This document shows, piece by piece, positions 7,119-13,421 of a stretch of DNA of 37,941 nt. Each line of letters opens with the position of its first letter. Position 1 is the first letter of the stretch. Both the position numbers and the translations under genes were made by a program. A model generated the notes under the pieces. The model was not told the origin of the DNA and made no database searches. It was given only the letters and a program-made list of their open reading frames with translations. This stretch comes from a virus, in the IMG/VR virus record IMGVR_UViG_3300044798_000675, positions 1-37,941 of that record; one strand, 5' to 3'.

Positions 7119-8091
7119 CGAGATCCGGCGGATTGTGCAAAGCGCCAAGGCGCGCGGATCCCTCCGCGACGCCATGACGGCCGCGCCGATCGAGAAGAAT
7201 GGCCAGCCGGTGACGAGCCTGGCCACTTTACGAACGCAATGGATGGACGTGGATCCGGCGACCGCCAAGCAATGGCTCGATAATAATCTTCGGAACCGTC
7301 CCCTCAAGGATGACGTGATCCAGGCCTATGCCAGGGATATGCTCAATGGCACCTGGGTGGCCACGCACCAGGGCGTGGCATTCAACGACCGCGATGAGCT
7401 GATCGATGGCCAGCATCGGCTGCGTGCGATCGTGCTGAGCGGCTGCACGGTCAAGATGATGGTCACCTTCGGCCTGCCCTCGGAGATCAAGGGCAAGGAG
7501 ATGACGACGATGGATGCCGTCGATCGCGGGGCCTGCAGGTCGGTGGCCGACCAACTCTTACTCCAACATGGCTTCCGCAATGCCGGCATCACGGCCGCGG
7601 TCTGCCGATCACTCGCTGCATTGTGCTCCGGAGAAAAAACCCGCCGGCTGAGCGTCGGTCAGACGCTGGAAATCTACCGTGTATTCGAGGAGCCGGTGCG
7701 CTTCGTGATCGACGGCCGTGTCAAGGAACATGGACTCCGCCAGGCCGGCCTCCTTGCCGGCTTTGCCTTCGCGATCGCGGCCGATCAGGGCGCGCGGCCG
7801 CTCTATGCCATCCTGCTCGCCGGCGACGGCCCGGCGGCAAAGAAAGGCTCTGCGCTGGGGCATCTGCGGAGGTTCCTCCTTTCCGACGAAGCGAAGTTGC
7901 TTAACCGCGGCACCGATCGCGGGCTGGCGGAGTTGGTGCTCCAGGCAATCCACCTGGAGCGCAAGAGTCAGACGATCTGGAAGCTGGAGCCTGCACCTGA
8001 AGGCGCGAATCGCTACCGGACGGCGCAGCCGGACCGGGTCGAGAAAATCGCGGCGCTATTCCGCCTGCCGAAGCCAGCGAAAGCTACATGA
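7075..8091 (+). CDS. DGQHR/ParB-like phage protein
   Basis: Up to 338 residues with a ParB/Srx-fold N-terminal module. The signature runs LRNRPLKDDVIQAYARDMLN, then the GTW and HQGVAF segments, then the ELIDGQHRLRAIVLSG box. The DGQHR box is the hallmark of this group. Phage members resembling this are widespread and mostly uncharacterised. The C-terminal 180 residues are helical with no known domain. The start is uncertain: 7075 overlaps the HNH gene by 44 bases and adds a basic N-terminus, while an ATG at 7174 would begin nearer the conserved core. It ends in an ATGA overlap with the next gene. It is the second ParB-fold protein in this genome. Confidence 0.7.
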   Translation: MVTISRSNGCAGRVDEIRRIVQSAKARGSLRDAMTAAPIEKNGQPVTSLATLRTQWMDVDPATAKQWLDNNLRNRPLKDDVIQAYARDMLNGTWVATHQGVAFNDRDELIDGQHRLRAIVLSGCTVKMMVTFGLPSEIKGKEMTTMDAVDRGACRSVADQLLLQHGFRNAGITAAVCRSLAALCSGEKTRRLSVGQTLEIYRVFEEPVRFVIDGRVKEHGLRQAGLLAGFAFAIAADQGARPLYAILLAGDGPAAKKGSALGHLRRFLLSDEAKLLNRGTDRGLAELVLQAIHLERKSQTIWKLEPAPEGANRYRTAQPDRVEKIAALFRLPKPAKAT

Positions 8092-8336
8092 CCATCCTCG
8101 AGGCAGAGCGGATCCGGATGCCGTTTGGCAAGCATCGCAATCTCACGCTGGCGGAGATCGCCGCGGTGGACGTGCTCTACTTGGACTGGCTGGCCGGGCT
8201 GACGAATCTCGATGCCTACCTGCGCGAGGCCATCGACTTGCTCTGCAAGAAACACGAACGCGCGATCGACAAGGCCATGGAGACAGGCGGCCGGCGCGAA
8301 TACAGCGACCGCCGCCAGGGGAGGCTTTTCGGATGA
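8088..8336 (+). CDS. DUF3820-type small protein
   Basis: The 82-residue product has the core RMPFGKHRNLTLAEIAAVDV followed by YLDWLAGL. This matches the small DUF3820/exonuclease-X C-terminal fold (MPFGKxKGxxLxEIPxxYLxWLA). Such modules bind DNA or accompany exonucleases. A basic C-terminal tail follows. It is coupled on both sides (ATGA at 8088 and start of the primase-like gene at 8333), placing it in the replication operon. Confidence 0.75.
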   Translation: MTILEAERIRMPFGKHRNLTLAEIAAVDVLYLDWLAGLTNLDAYLREAIDLLCKKHERAIDKAMETGGRREYSDRRQGRLFG

Positions 8337-9754
8337 GCATCGAGCACAACGACGATCTGGCGCGCGCCAAGGATGCGCTGACGATCTTCCGACTCTGGGA
8401 GGCGGCCGCATTGCCCGGACCCGTGCCGCAGCATGATGGGATGTATCGAAGCCCGTTCCGGGAGGAACGCACGCCGAGTTTTTCGATCACCAAGGGCGGC
8501 CGCGTATGGTGCGACTTTGGGGGCGATGCCGCGGCCAAGGGCGGTGTGTGGGAATTTGCGCAGCGATGTCCCTGCTGGGCCGGCGCGGCGAACGACAATG
8601 CGGCGATGGCGAAGGTGCTGATCGAGGTATCGGGCATCATGCCGACGCGCCCACGAGCTGCTGGCGCCGGCGAGACGGCCGCGCCGGCGGTGGATCCGCG
8701 GCTCGAGCGGGCGGCAAAGACGATCGAGCGGCGCGAACGGCTGAGCCAGGCGGTGGACGCCGCCTACGCGCGGCGCGAAGCGGCACTGCGGCCGGGCGTG
8801 GAGTGGCGCTTTCTGCCAGCGTGGCCCGTTTTCGTGGCAGAACGTTATGACGAGGGGAGATCGGTGCTGTTATCCGACGCCAGGCGGGCAAGCGAGCTGG
8901 CCAAAGCTCGTGGCTGGCCGGAAGAGTGGGTGTGGGAGCTGCTCGATCGAGAATTGCTGAGTTGTCCTTGGGAGCGCTGGTCGGATCCGGCCGATCAGCA
9001 TGCCCGCCGGCAGAAAGCCTTCCGGGTGGATTTCCCGGTGGTCGACCAGGTGGGCAGCGAACTGACCGTGAACCTGCAGCCGGTGGGTTATCACCAGCGC
9101 ATGTATATTCCGGCCCGGGGCGGCGAACGGGAGCGCAAGCAATGGATTTTCGTGCCGAGTTTTCCCAAGGAAGCGGCGCGATCGGAATTCGAACGCAAGA
9201 TCGTGTGCTGCGGCCTCGAGCGCGGGCTGAAATACGAGCCGGGCGAGGGCGGCATGCGCGCGACGTTCCTGCCGCCGCTGCCGTTTGTGCTCGGCGATCT
9301 GCAGCGGCCGCGGCTGCTGGTCCTGCTCGAGGGCCAATGGGACGCGATCACGTTTTTCGGAGCCTGCGGATGGTTCCATGACACGACGCCGGCGTCGGGC
9401 GTGGCAGTGTTCGGCATCCGCGGCGTGCAGGGCATGGACGTGTTCCTGGCCTATTGGAGCCGCTGGCTGCGCTGGCACAAGCCGCTGGCATGGGTGATCG
9501 CACAGAACGATCCGGCGTCGCTCGCCTGGCGTCAGGCGCCGGTAGTGCAGCCGGGCGAGCTGCAGGTGCCCAGCCTAGCGGACCGGCTGGCACATGCGGG
9601 CTGCCGTGACGTGAAGCTGAGCTGGTTGCGGCCGAATCCGACATGGGGGAAGGATTTCAATGACTATTATCGCGCCGGGCGGCCGACGCTCGAGGCAATG
9701 TGGCGCTGGATGGACCGGGTGGGCGTGACTGGCGCGAACGGAGGCTGGGCATGA
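8333..9754 (+). CDS. Primase-like protein with degenerate zinc-binding module and Toprim-like core
   Basis: The 473-residue protein starts with a segment laid out like a CHC2 primase zinc ribbon (YRSPFREERTPSFSITKGGR, then VWCDFGGD). The first Cys-His pair of CPFH is lost, so the metal site is degenerate. A Toprim-like block lies near residues 322-380 (LLVLLEGQWDAITFFGACG, with Glu as candidate catalytic residue, then GVQGMDVFLAYW). The acidic pair after it is hard to place. Together with the downstream helicase gene it forms a two-gene primase-helicase pair. It presumably makes primers or loads at the phage origin. The ATG at 8333 overlaps the preceding stop. Confidence 0.7.
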   Translation: MSIEHNDDLARAKDALTIFRLWEAAALPGPVPQHDGMYRSPFREERTPSFSITKGGRVWCDFGGDAAAKGGVWEFAQRCPCWAGAANDNAAMAKVLIEVSGIMPTRPRAAGAGETAAPAVDPRLERAAKTIERRERLSQAVDAAYARREAALRPGVEWRFLPAWPVFVAERYDEGRSVLLSDARRASELAKARGWPEEWVWELLDRELLSCPWERWSDPADQHARRQKAFRVDFPVVDQVGSELTVNLQPVGYHQRMYIPARGGERERKQWIFVPSFPKEAARSEFERKIVCCGLERGLKYEPGEGGMRATFLPPLPFVLGDLQRPRLLVLLEGQWDAITFFGACGWFHDTTPASGVAVFGIRGVQGMDVFLAYWSRWLRWHKPLAWVIAQNDPASLAWRQAPVVQPGELQVPSLADRLAHAGCRDVKLSWLRPNPTWGKDFNDYYRAGRPTLEAMWRWMDRVGVTGANGGWA

Positions 9755-11427
9755 GCGACGTCGGCGAAAAGCCTGACGACGGGAAAGTCGTGCCGTTTCC
9801 GGGCGCGGTCGCGTCGACGGCCGCCGCGGCCGTAACCGATGCCGGTCCGGCGCCGGCGCCTGTTGGTGAGGGAGTGAGTGATAAAAAATTGCCGGCGGTG
9901 GCGTCGAATGTGGAAGAGAAAACCGGAGAGGCGAAAAAGTCTTCCACCGTGCCGGAGGATCCTATTGCGGCGTTCGAGACCAAGGCGGGGCTCGACGAAT
10001 ACTGGTATGAGGAGACGTCGGCCCGATTCTGGCTCGTGAACGAAGCCGGGGCATGGGTGGATTTGTCAGAGGGCGGCTTCAAGCGGCACCTGAAAAAGAA
10101 AGGCCTGCGCGACAAGGCGGCGCCGGCGGCCGTGGCGGCCGGCAAGCCGATCAGCGAGATGGATGAGGCGCTGCATCGCGTGGAGACGGAGCGCCGGGTG
10201 GTATTTGCCGGCCTCGTGGCGGGCTACCGACGCGGGTTGCATCTCATCACCGGGCGGCGCGTGCTGGTGACGGAGGATCCGGTCATCATCGAGCCGGTGG
10301 CGGGGGAGTGGCCGATGCTGCAGGAGTTTTTCAAGCGGCTGTTTTTGGGCAGCGAGCCGACGGGCGAAGAAGGCAAGGTGATCGAGATCGATCAGCGGCC
10401 GCGGATGTACGCCTGGCTGCAACACGCTGCGCAGTGCTTTTATGGAGGGCTGACGGATCCGGGGCTGGCATTGTTCATCGCCGGCGAACGGGAGGGCGGG
10501 AAGAGCTTTTATGCACGCATCCTGCGCTGGATCCTCGGCGGAAGGGTGGGGCGGCCGTACGACGCGATGATCGGCCGCGATCAGTTCAACCGCGATCGTG
10601 TCGAGGCCGTGCTGCAGCTCATCGATGACGACAACCAGGCGGATACGCGCATCGAGGCGCGCCTGAAGTTCGCCGGATCGATCAAGCAGTTTGTGGCAAA
10701 CAACGAGTACCGGCTGCGCACGATGCATCGCGATGGGTTTTCGATCGAGTCGCTCGCGCGGCTGGTGGGCCTGGTGAACCTGCAGGCGAGCCGGCTGATG
10801 GTGCTGCCACCCCTGGACAGTGACATCACGGACAAGCTGATAATTTTCAAGGGATACAGGACGCCGCCGCCGGCGCGGTCGATAACGGCCGACACGCCGG
10901 CGGAGGAGGCCTGTTGGCCGGCGCCCATGCCCACGCGCACGATCGAGGAGAAAAGGGCTTATCGCGCACGGATGAAGGGCGAGCTGCCCGCGTTCCTTTG
11001 GTGGTTGTTGAATGAGTTCAAAATGCCGTCGTCGGTGTCGGGCGGGCGCTTCGTGGTGCGGAGCTGGGTGCATCCCCAAGTGGAGGCCATGCTGCATGAG
11101 TTCAGCCCGCACGTGCGGCTGTGGCAGCTCATCGTGCGGAGCAGGGTCATCTTCGAGGAGTTCAAGGGCGATGGGAACACCGCGCCGGACTGGGTTCGAC
11201 GTCCGGAGTGGAAGGGCACGGCCACCGATATGGAGCGCGTACTCAAGAATGAGCCATCGAAACTGACAATCGATGAGCGCCGCGAGGTCAAGGTGGCGGC
11301 CTGGCTGGGACAGAGCCTCCAGGCATGCGCCGAGCACTTCGGTGAGGAGCACTGCCAGCTGACGCGCGGATCGCGCCGGATCTGGGTGTTGCGACCGATG
11401 AAGGACGACTTGGAGGGGTTGGATTGA
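9751..11427 (+). CDS. Replicative helicase, SF3/D5-like (DUF5906 type)
   Basis: The 558-residue protein has a low-complexity N-terminal 75 residues followed by a D5/DUF5906-type ATPase. Walker A is GEREGGKS with Lys251 and Ser252. Walker B is LQLIDDD with Asp at 292-294. The C-terminal 150 residues look like a winged-helix region. This family drives unwinding at phage and virus origins. The start at 9751 overlaps the primase-like stop (ATGA), and translation as a pair is likely. The gene is followed directly by the nested-repeat region at 11428-11710, which would be a natural place for an origin. Confidence 0.85.
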   Translation: MSDVGEKPDDGKVVPFPGAVASTAAAAVTDAGPAPAPVGEGVSDKKLPAVASNVEEKTGEAKKSSTVPEDPIAAFETKAGLDEYWYEETSARFWLVNEAGAWVDLSEGGFKRHLKKKGLRDKAAPAAVAAGKPISEMDEALHRVETERRVVFAGLVAGYRRGLHLITGRRVLVTEDPVIIEPVAGEWPMLQEFFKRLFLGSEPTGEEGKVIEIDQRPRMYAWLQHAAQCFYGGLTDPGLALFIAGEREGGKSFYARILRWILGGRVGRPYDAMIGRDQFNRDRVEAVLQLIDDDNQADTRIEARLKFAGSIKQFVANNEYRLRTMHRDGFSIESLARLVGLVNLQASRLMVLPPLDSDITDKLIIFKGYRTPPPARSITADTPAEEACWPAPMPTRTIEEKRAYRARMKGELPAFLWWLLNEFKMPSSVSGGRFVVRSWVHPQVEAMLHEFSPHVRLWQLIVRSRVIFEEFKGDGNTAPDWVRRPEWKGTATDMERVLKNEPSKLTIDERREVKVAAWLGQSLQACAEHFGEEHCQLTRGSRRIWVLRPMKDDLEGLD

Positions 11428-11439
11428 CCATGAATACGA

Positions 11440-11464
11440 CGGCATTGACGGCATACGTCGGCAT
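11440..11464 (+). repeat. Left arm of 25-bp perfect inverted repeat
   Basis: The arm contains two GACGGCAT words and an ACGTCGGCAT word in tandem. It is exactly complementary to 11668-11692, and pairing stops at both ends of the arm. The related words ACGTCGGCAT, ATGACGGTAT and TGACGGCA also occur at 15625-15651. Confidence 0.85.
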
Positions 11465-11667
11465 GCATGGCCGCTACTCACTTACGGAAACAAGCGGGCG
11501 GGCGCGGGTTTACGCGATTAACGACGGCATGACGGCAAGAGGGGGAGTTTTCGCACATACGCGCGCGCGTGTACTTGGGTGTGCTCGCGAAATGATAGAG
11601 ATATGCTGTCGTGCCGTCGTAAGAGAGGGTTTCAGCAGTGAAAGCATGGCATCGTGTGGCTGGATCG

Positions 11668-11692
11668 ATGCCGACGTATGCCGTCAATGCCG
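11668..11692 (-). repeat. Right arm of 25-bp perfect inverted repeat
   Basis: This is the exact reverse complement of 11440-11464, with 203 bases between the arms. It ends 18 bases before the ATG of the HTH gene at 11711, so folding of this arm in mRNA could influence translation of that gene. Confidence 0.85.
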
Positions 11693-11710
11693 ACGGTGGG
11701 GTGCCTGACC

Positions 11711-12124
11711 ATGCCGGAACGCAATCGAGCACAGTCAGAGGAGCAACAGGCCGGGCAGATCGAGGAGGCCAGCCTCGCCACCTGGCGTCATCCGGTCGAC
11801 GAGATCGAACCCGAGTCAGGGCAAGACACCTACTTGGCGCTGTTGGGTGGCAACACCGATGCTGCCGATATCTTCCGTCGACTGTTCGTGATGTGCCTGC
11901 CACCCCGCACCTACAGTGATCTGCGCCATGTGCGTGGGGCGTATCATCGTATGGTTGCCCTGGCCTTCACTGTGGCACCGGAGGTGTTCGAGGGGCGCAC
12001 CGCGAAGACGGTGGCTCAACAGTTGGGCATCACACCACGTTGCTTCATGGATCACCTGGCAGAGGTGGCTCGCATGATGCGGCAGCGTCGTGAGGCGGCC
12101 GTCAAGGCGACGGATGGATTGTAA
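11711..12124 (+). CDS. Small helix-turn-helix protein at the early/late boundary
   Basis: The 137-residue product begins MPERNRAQSEEQQAGQIEEA and is mostly helical. Near the C-terminus it has an HTH-like block (TAKTVAQQLGITPRCFMDHL, about residues 98-117). I chose the ATG at 11711 because the frame upstream runs through the inverted repeat. It lies immediately after the nested-repeat region and immediately before the late genes, the usual place for a phage late activator or antiterminator. That role is inferred from position alone. It could also be an origin-binding protein for the adjacent repeats. Confidence 0.65.
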   Translation: MPERNRAQSEEQQAGQIEEASLATWRHPVDEIEPESGQDTYLALLGGNTDAADIFRRLFVMCLPPRTYSDLRHVRGAYHRMVALAFTVAPEVFEGRTAKTVAQQLGITPRCFMDHLAEVARMMRQRREAAVKATDGL

Positions 12125-12128
12125 AAAA

Positions 12129-12160
12129 AGACGGGTCCTTTTTACGGTCCCCACCCGTCT
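12129..12160 (-). terminator. Intrinsic terminator-like hairpin, leftward orientation
   Basis: AGACGGGT (12129-12136) pairs perfectly with ACCCGTCT (12153-12160). On the minus strand the stem is followed at once by seven T (complement of A12123-A12129), the form of a Rho-independent terminator for leftward transcripts. On the plus strand no T run follows closely. It would stop any leftward RNA entering from the late-gene side, although no leftward gene is visible there. Confidence 0.55.
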
Positions 12161-12237
12161 CAGGTTCCGCGTGATTTTTCAGGTTCTCCGAGTGAGGTGA
12201 TCAAAAATCTAGGTTAACTTTGCCTTTAGTGAAAGAT

Positions 12238-12256
12238 GGTTCACGTCGCGCCCCTT
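12238..12256 (+). promoter_or_regulatory. Late-module motif, copy 1 (before small terminase)
   Basis: This copy reads GGTTCACGTCGCGCCCCTT and fits the consensus GGTTCAYSYCGCGCCCCTT shared with 15655 and 18195. It ends 11 bases before the ATG at 12268. It is the first signal in front of the late gene block and is preceded by an AT-richer stretch (12170-12237), which might hold a promoter. Confidence 0.5.
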
Positions 12257-12267
12257 AACTGAGGGCC

Positions 12268-13026
12268 ATGAGTGAAGAAAAACCGATCCGAAACGCTGAC
12301 CTGGCGCGACATTGGCGCTGTTCACCGGCCTATATCACCAAGCTGAAGCATGCGGCGAGCGCCGGCGGGAAGGGCATGCCTGATTTCACGAGCCTCGAGG
12401 AGGCCGACACCTGGCGTTCCGTGCACGCTCCGCCCAAACCCGGGAATCATCCTTCGTTGAATGGGGACCATGGAGGGGGAAAAAATTCGGACATTGGTTC
12501 CACCACAACTGGCAAGGACAAACCAAGAGGGCTAAGCGACAAAATCATCGACATCGCGCAGTTCATCCGGAGCGGAAAAAATTTCGAGAGCATGATGATC
12601 GAGGACGCCGAGCACGTTCCGCAGATCGCCTTCGGATTATTCGAGCTCGCGAGCAAGGAGGGCAACTCATCGGAGATCTCCGCGGCGAGCAAGAACTGGC
12701 ACGAGTGCTCGAAAGCCGCGGCGGCGGTCCGCAACGAGTTTCTCGACCTGCAGGAACGCACCGGGGCGCTCATCTCACTCGATGAAACGATGGACGTCAT
12801 CGGCATGGAGCTGCAGGCGGTCCGCGGAGGCCTGCTCAAACTCGGCGAGCGGCTGGCCAATCAGGCAAACCCGCAGGATCCCGCGCTCGCGCGGCGCGTC
12901 ATCGACCTCGGGGTGGATGGGATTTTCCGGCAGATCGAAGCCGTGGTGGAGCGGGCGGGGGTGGCCGCAGGTTCGCCGGTAAACATTCCCTCAGTCGGGG
13001 CGATACGGGCGGGGGTCGCATCGTGA
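12268..13026 (+). CDS. Terminase small subunit (putative)
   Basis: The 252-residue protein opens with a winged-HTH-like DNA-binding segment (NADLARHWRCSPAYITKLKH), as in Nu1-type small terminases. A Gly/Ser/Pro-rich linker (about residues 60-90) follows, then a helical oligomerisation and large-subunit-binding half. It directly precedes the large terminase, with one small gene between. Small terminase selects phage DNA for packaging and positions the large subunit. The identification rests on domain layout and neighbours, as small terminases diverge fast. Its stop overlaps the GTG of the following gene. Confidence 0.75.
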   Translation: MSEEKPIRNADLARHWRCSPAYITKLKHAASAGGKGMPDFTSLEEADTWRSVHAPPKPGNHPSLNGDHGGGKNSDIGSTTTGKDKPRGLSDKIIDIAQFIRSGKNFESMMIEDAEHVPQIAFGLFELASKEGNSSEISAASKNWHECSKAAAAVRNEFLDLQERTGALISLDETMDVIGMELQAVRGGLLKLGERLANQANPQDPALARRVIDLGVDGIFRQIEAVVERAGVAAGSPVNIPSVGAIRAGVAS

Positions 13027-13421
13027 ATGGCTCGCGGGTCATCTGCGTCGATTTCGACGGAGTCCTATGCCGCCGCGCCGGGCCATGGCGCGGGGCCGGG
13101 CACGTCGAGGGAGAACTTATTCCCGGCGCCGCTGAGGCGTTGATCGCCTTGCTGGATCGATATCGCGTGGTGATTCACACGTCGCGCGCCCTGGTCCCGG
13201 AAGGAAAGCAGGCGGTGCATCAATGGCTCATAAAACAGGGATTGGGCGGCCTCTACGTCAATGTCCAGGGGGAAAAACGCTGGGCCCGGAACTATGTGGA
13301 TGATCGCGCGGTTTGTTTTCGCGGGGACTGGCGGGCGACGATCCGCGAGATCCGGAATTTCACGCCATGGACGGAGATTGAAGCGGGGCAGGGTGGGGCG
13401 GCGCCGGAGGCTGTATCATGA
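13023..13421 (+). CDS. HAD-superfamily phosphatase-like protein
   Basis: The 132-residue product has the HAD nucleophile motif CVDFDGVLC (Asp10 and Asp12), the motif II residue in VVIHTSRA and the acidic motif YVDDRAV near the end. This matches small phage HAD proteins whose C-terminus reads like IDDRAxxFxGxW. It starts with GTG in a GTGA overlap with the small terminase stop, and its stop overlaps the large terminase ATG. The substrate is unknown; 5' or 3' end processing of nucleic acid or nucleotide dephosphorylation are possibilities. Its place between the two terminase genes is notable. Confidence 0.8.
   Translation: MNGSRVICVDFDGVLCRRAGPWRGAGHVEGELIPGAAEALIALLDRYRVVIHTSRALVPEGKQAVHQWLIKQGLGGLYVNVQGEKRWARNYVDDRAVCFRGDWRATIREIRNFTPWTEIEAGQGGAAPEAVS

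Larger units (their letters stand above)
11428..11710. other. Gene-poor region with nested inverted repeats; origin or structured-RNA candidate
   Basis: Between the helicase stop and the next convincing gene lie 283 bases dominated by symmetry. An outer 25-bp perfect inverted repeat (11440-11464/11668-11692) encloses CACT/AGTG (11479-11482/11637-11640) and GAAAC/GTTTC (11487-11491/11629-11633). Inside these are a 17-base stem (11521-11537/11604-11620, 15 Watson-Crick and 2 G-U pairs), TTTCGC/GCGAAA (11549-11554/11587-11592) and a GC-alternating apex (11559-11570). A frame open from 11424 to 11708 is present, but its peptide just mirrors the repeats. The word GACGGCA recurs in both orientations, like iterons. 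A phage replication origin, a structured RNA or a MITE-like insert would all fit. Confidence 0.65.

Noticed and set aside
10066-11481. Long leftward open frame opposite the helicase gene
   Set aside because: It is a GC-driven shadow: rich in His, Arg, Gln and Pro, without motifs. The plus strand holds a clear ATPase.
11424-11708. A 94-codon frame from a TTG overlapping the helicase stop
   Set aside because: It runs through both arms of the inverted repeat, so its ends mirror each other in sequence, and the peptide lacks any protein-like pattern. I treat the stretch as a structural region.
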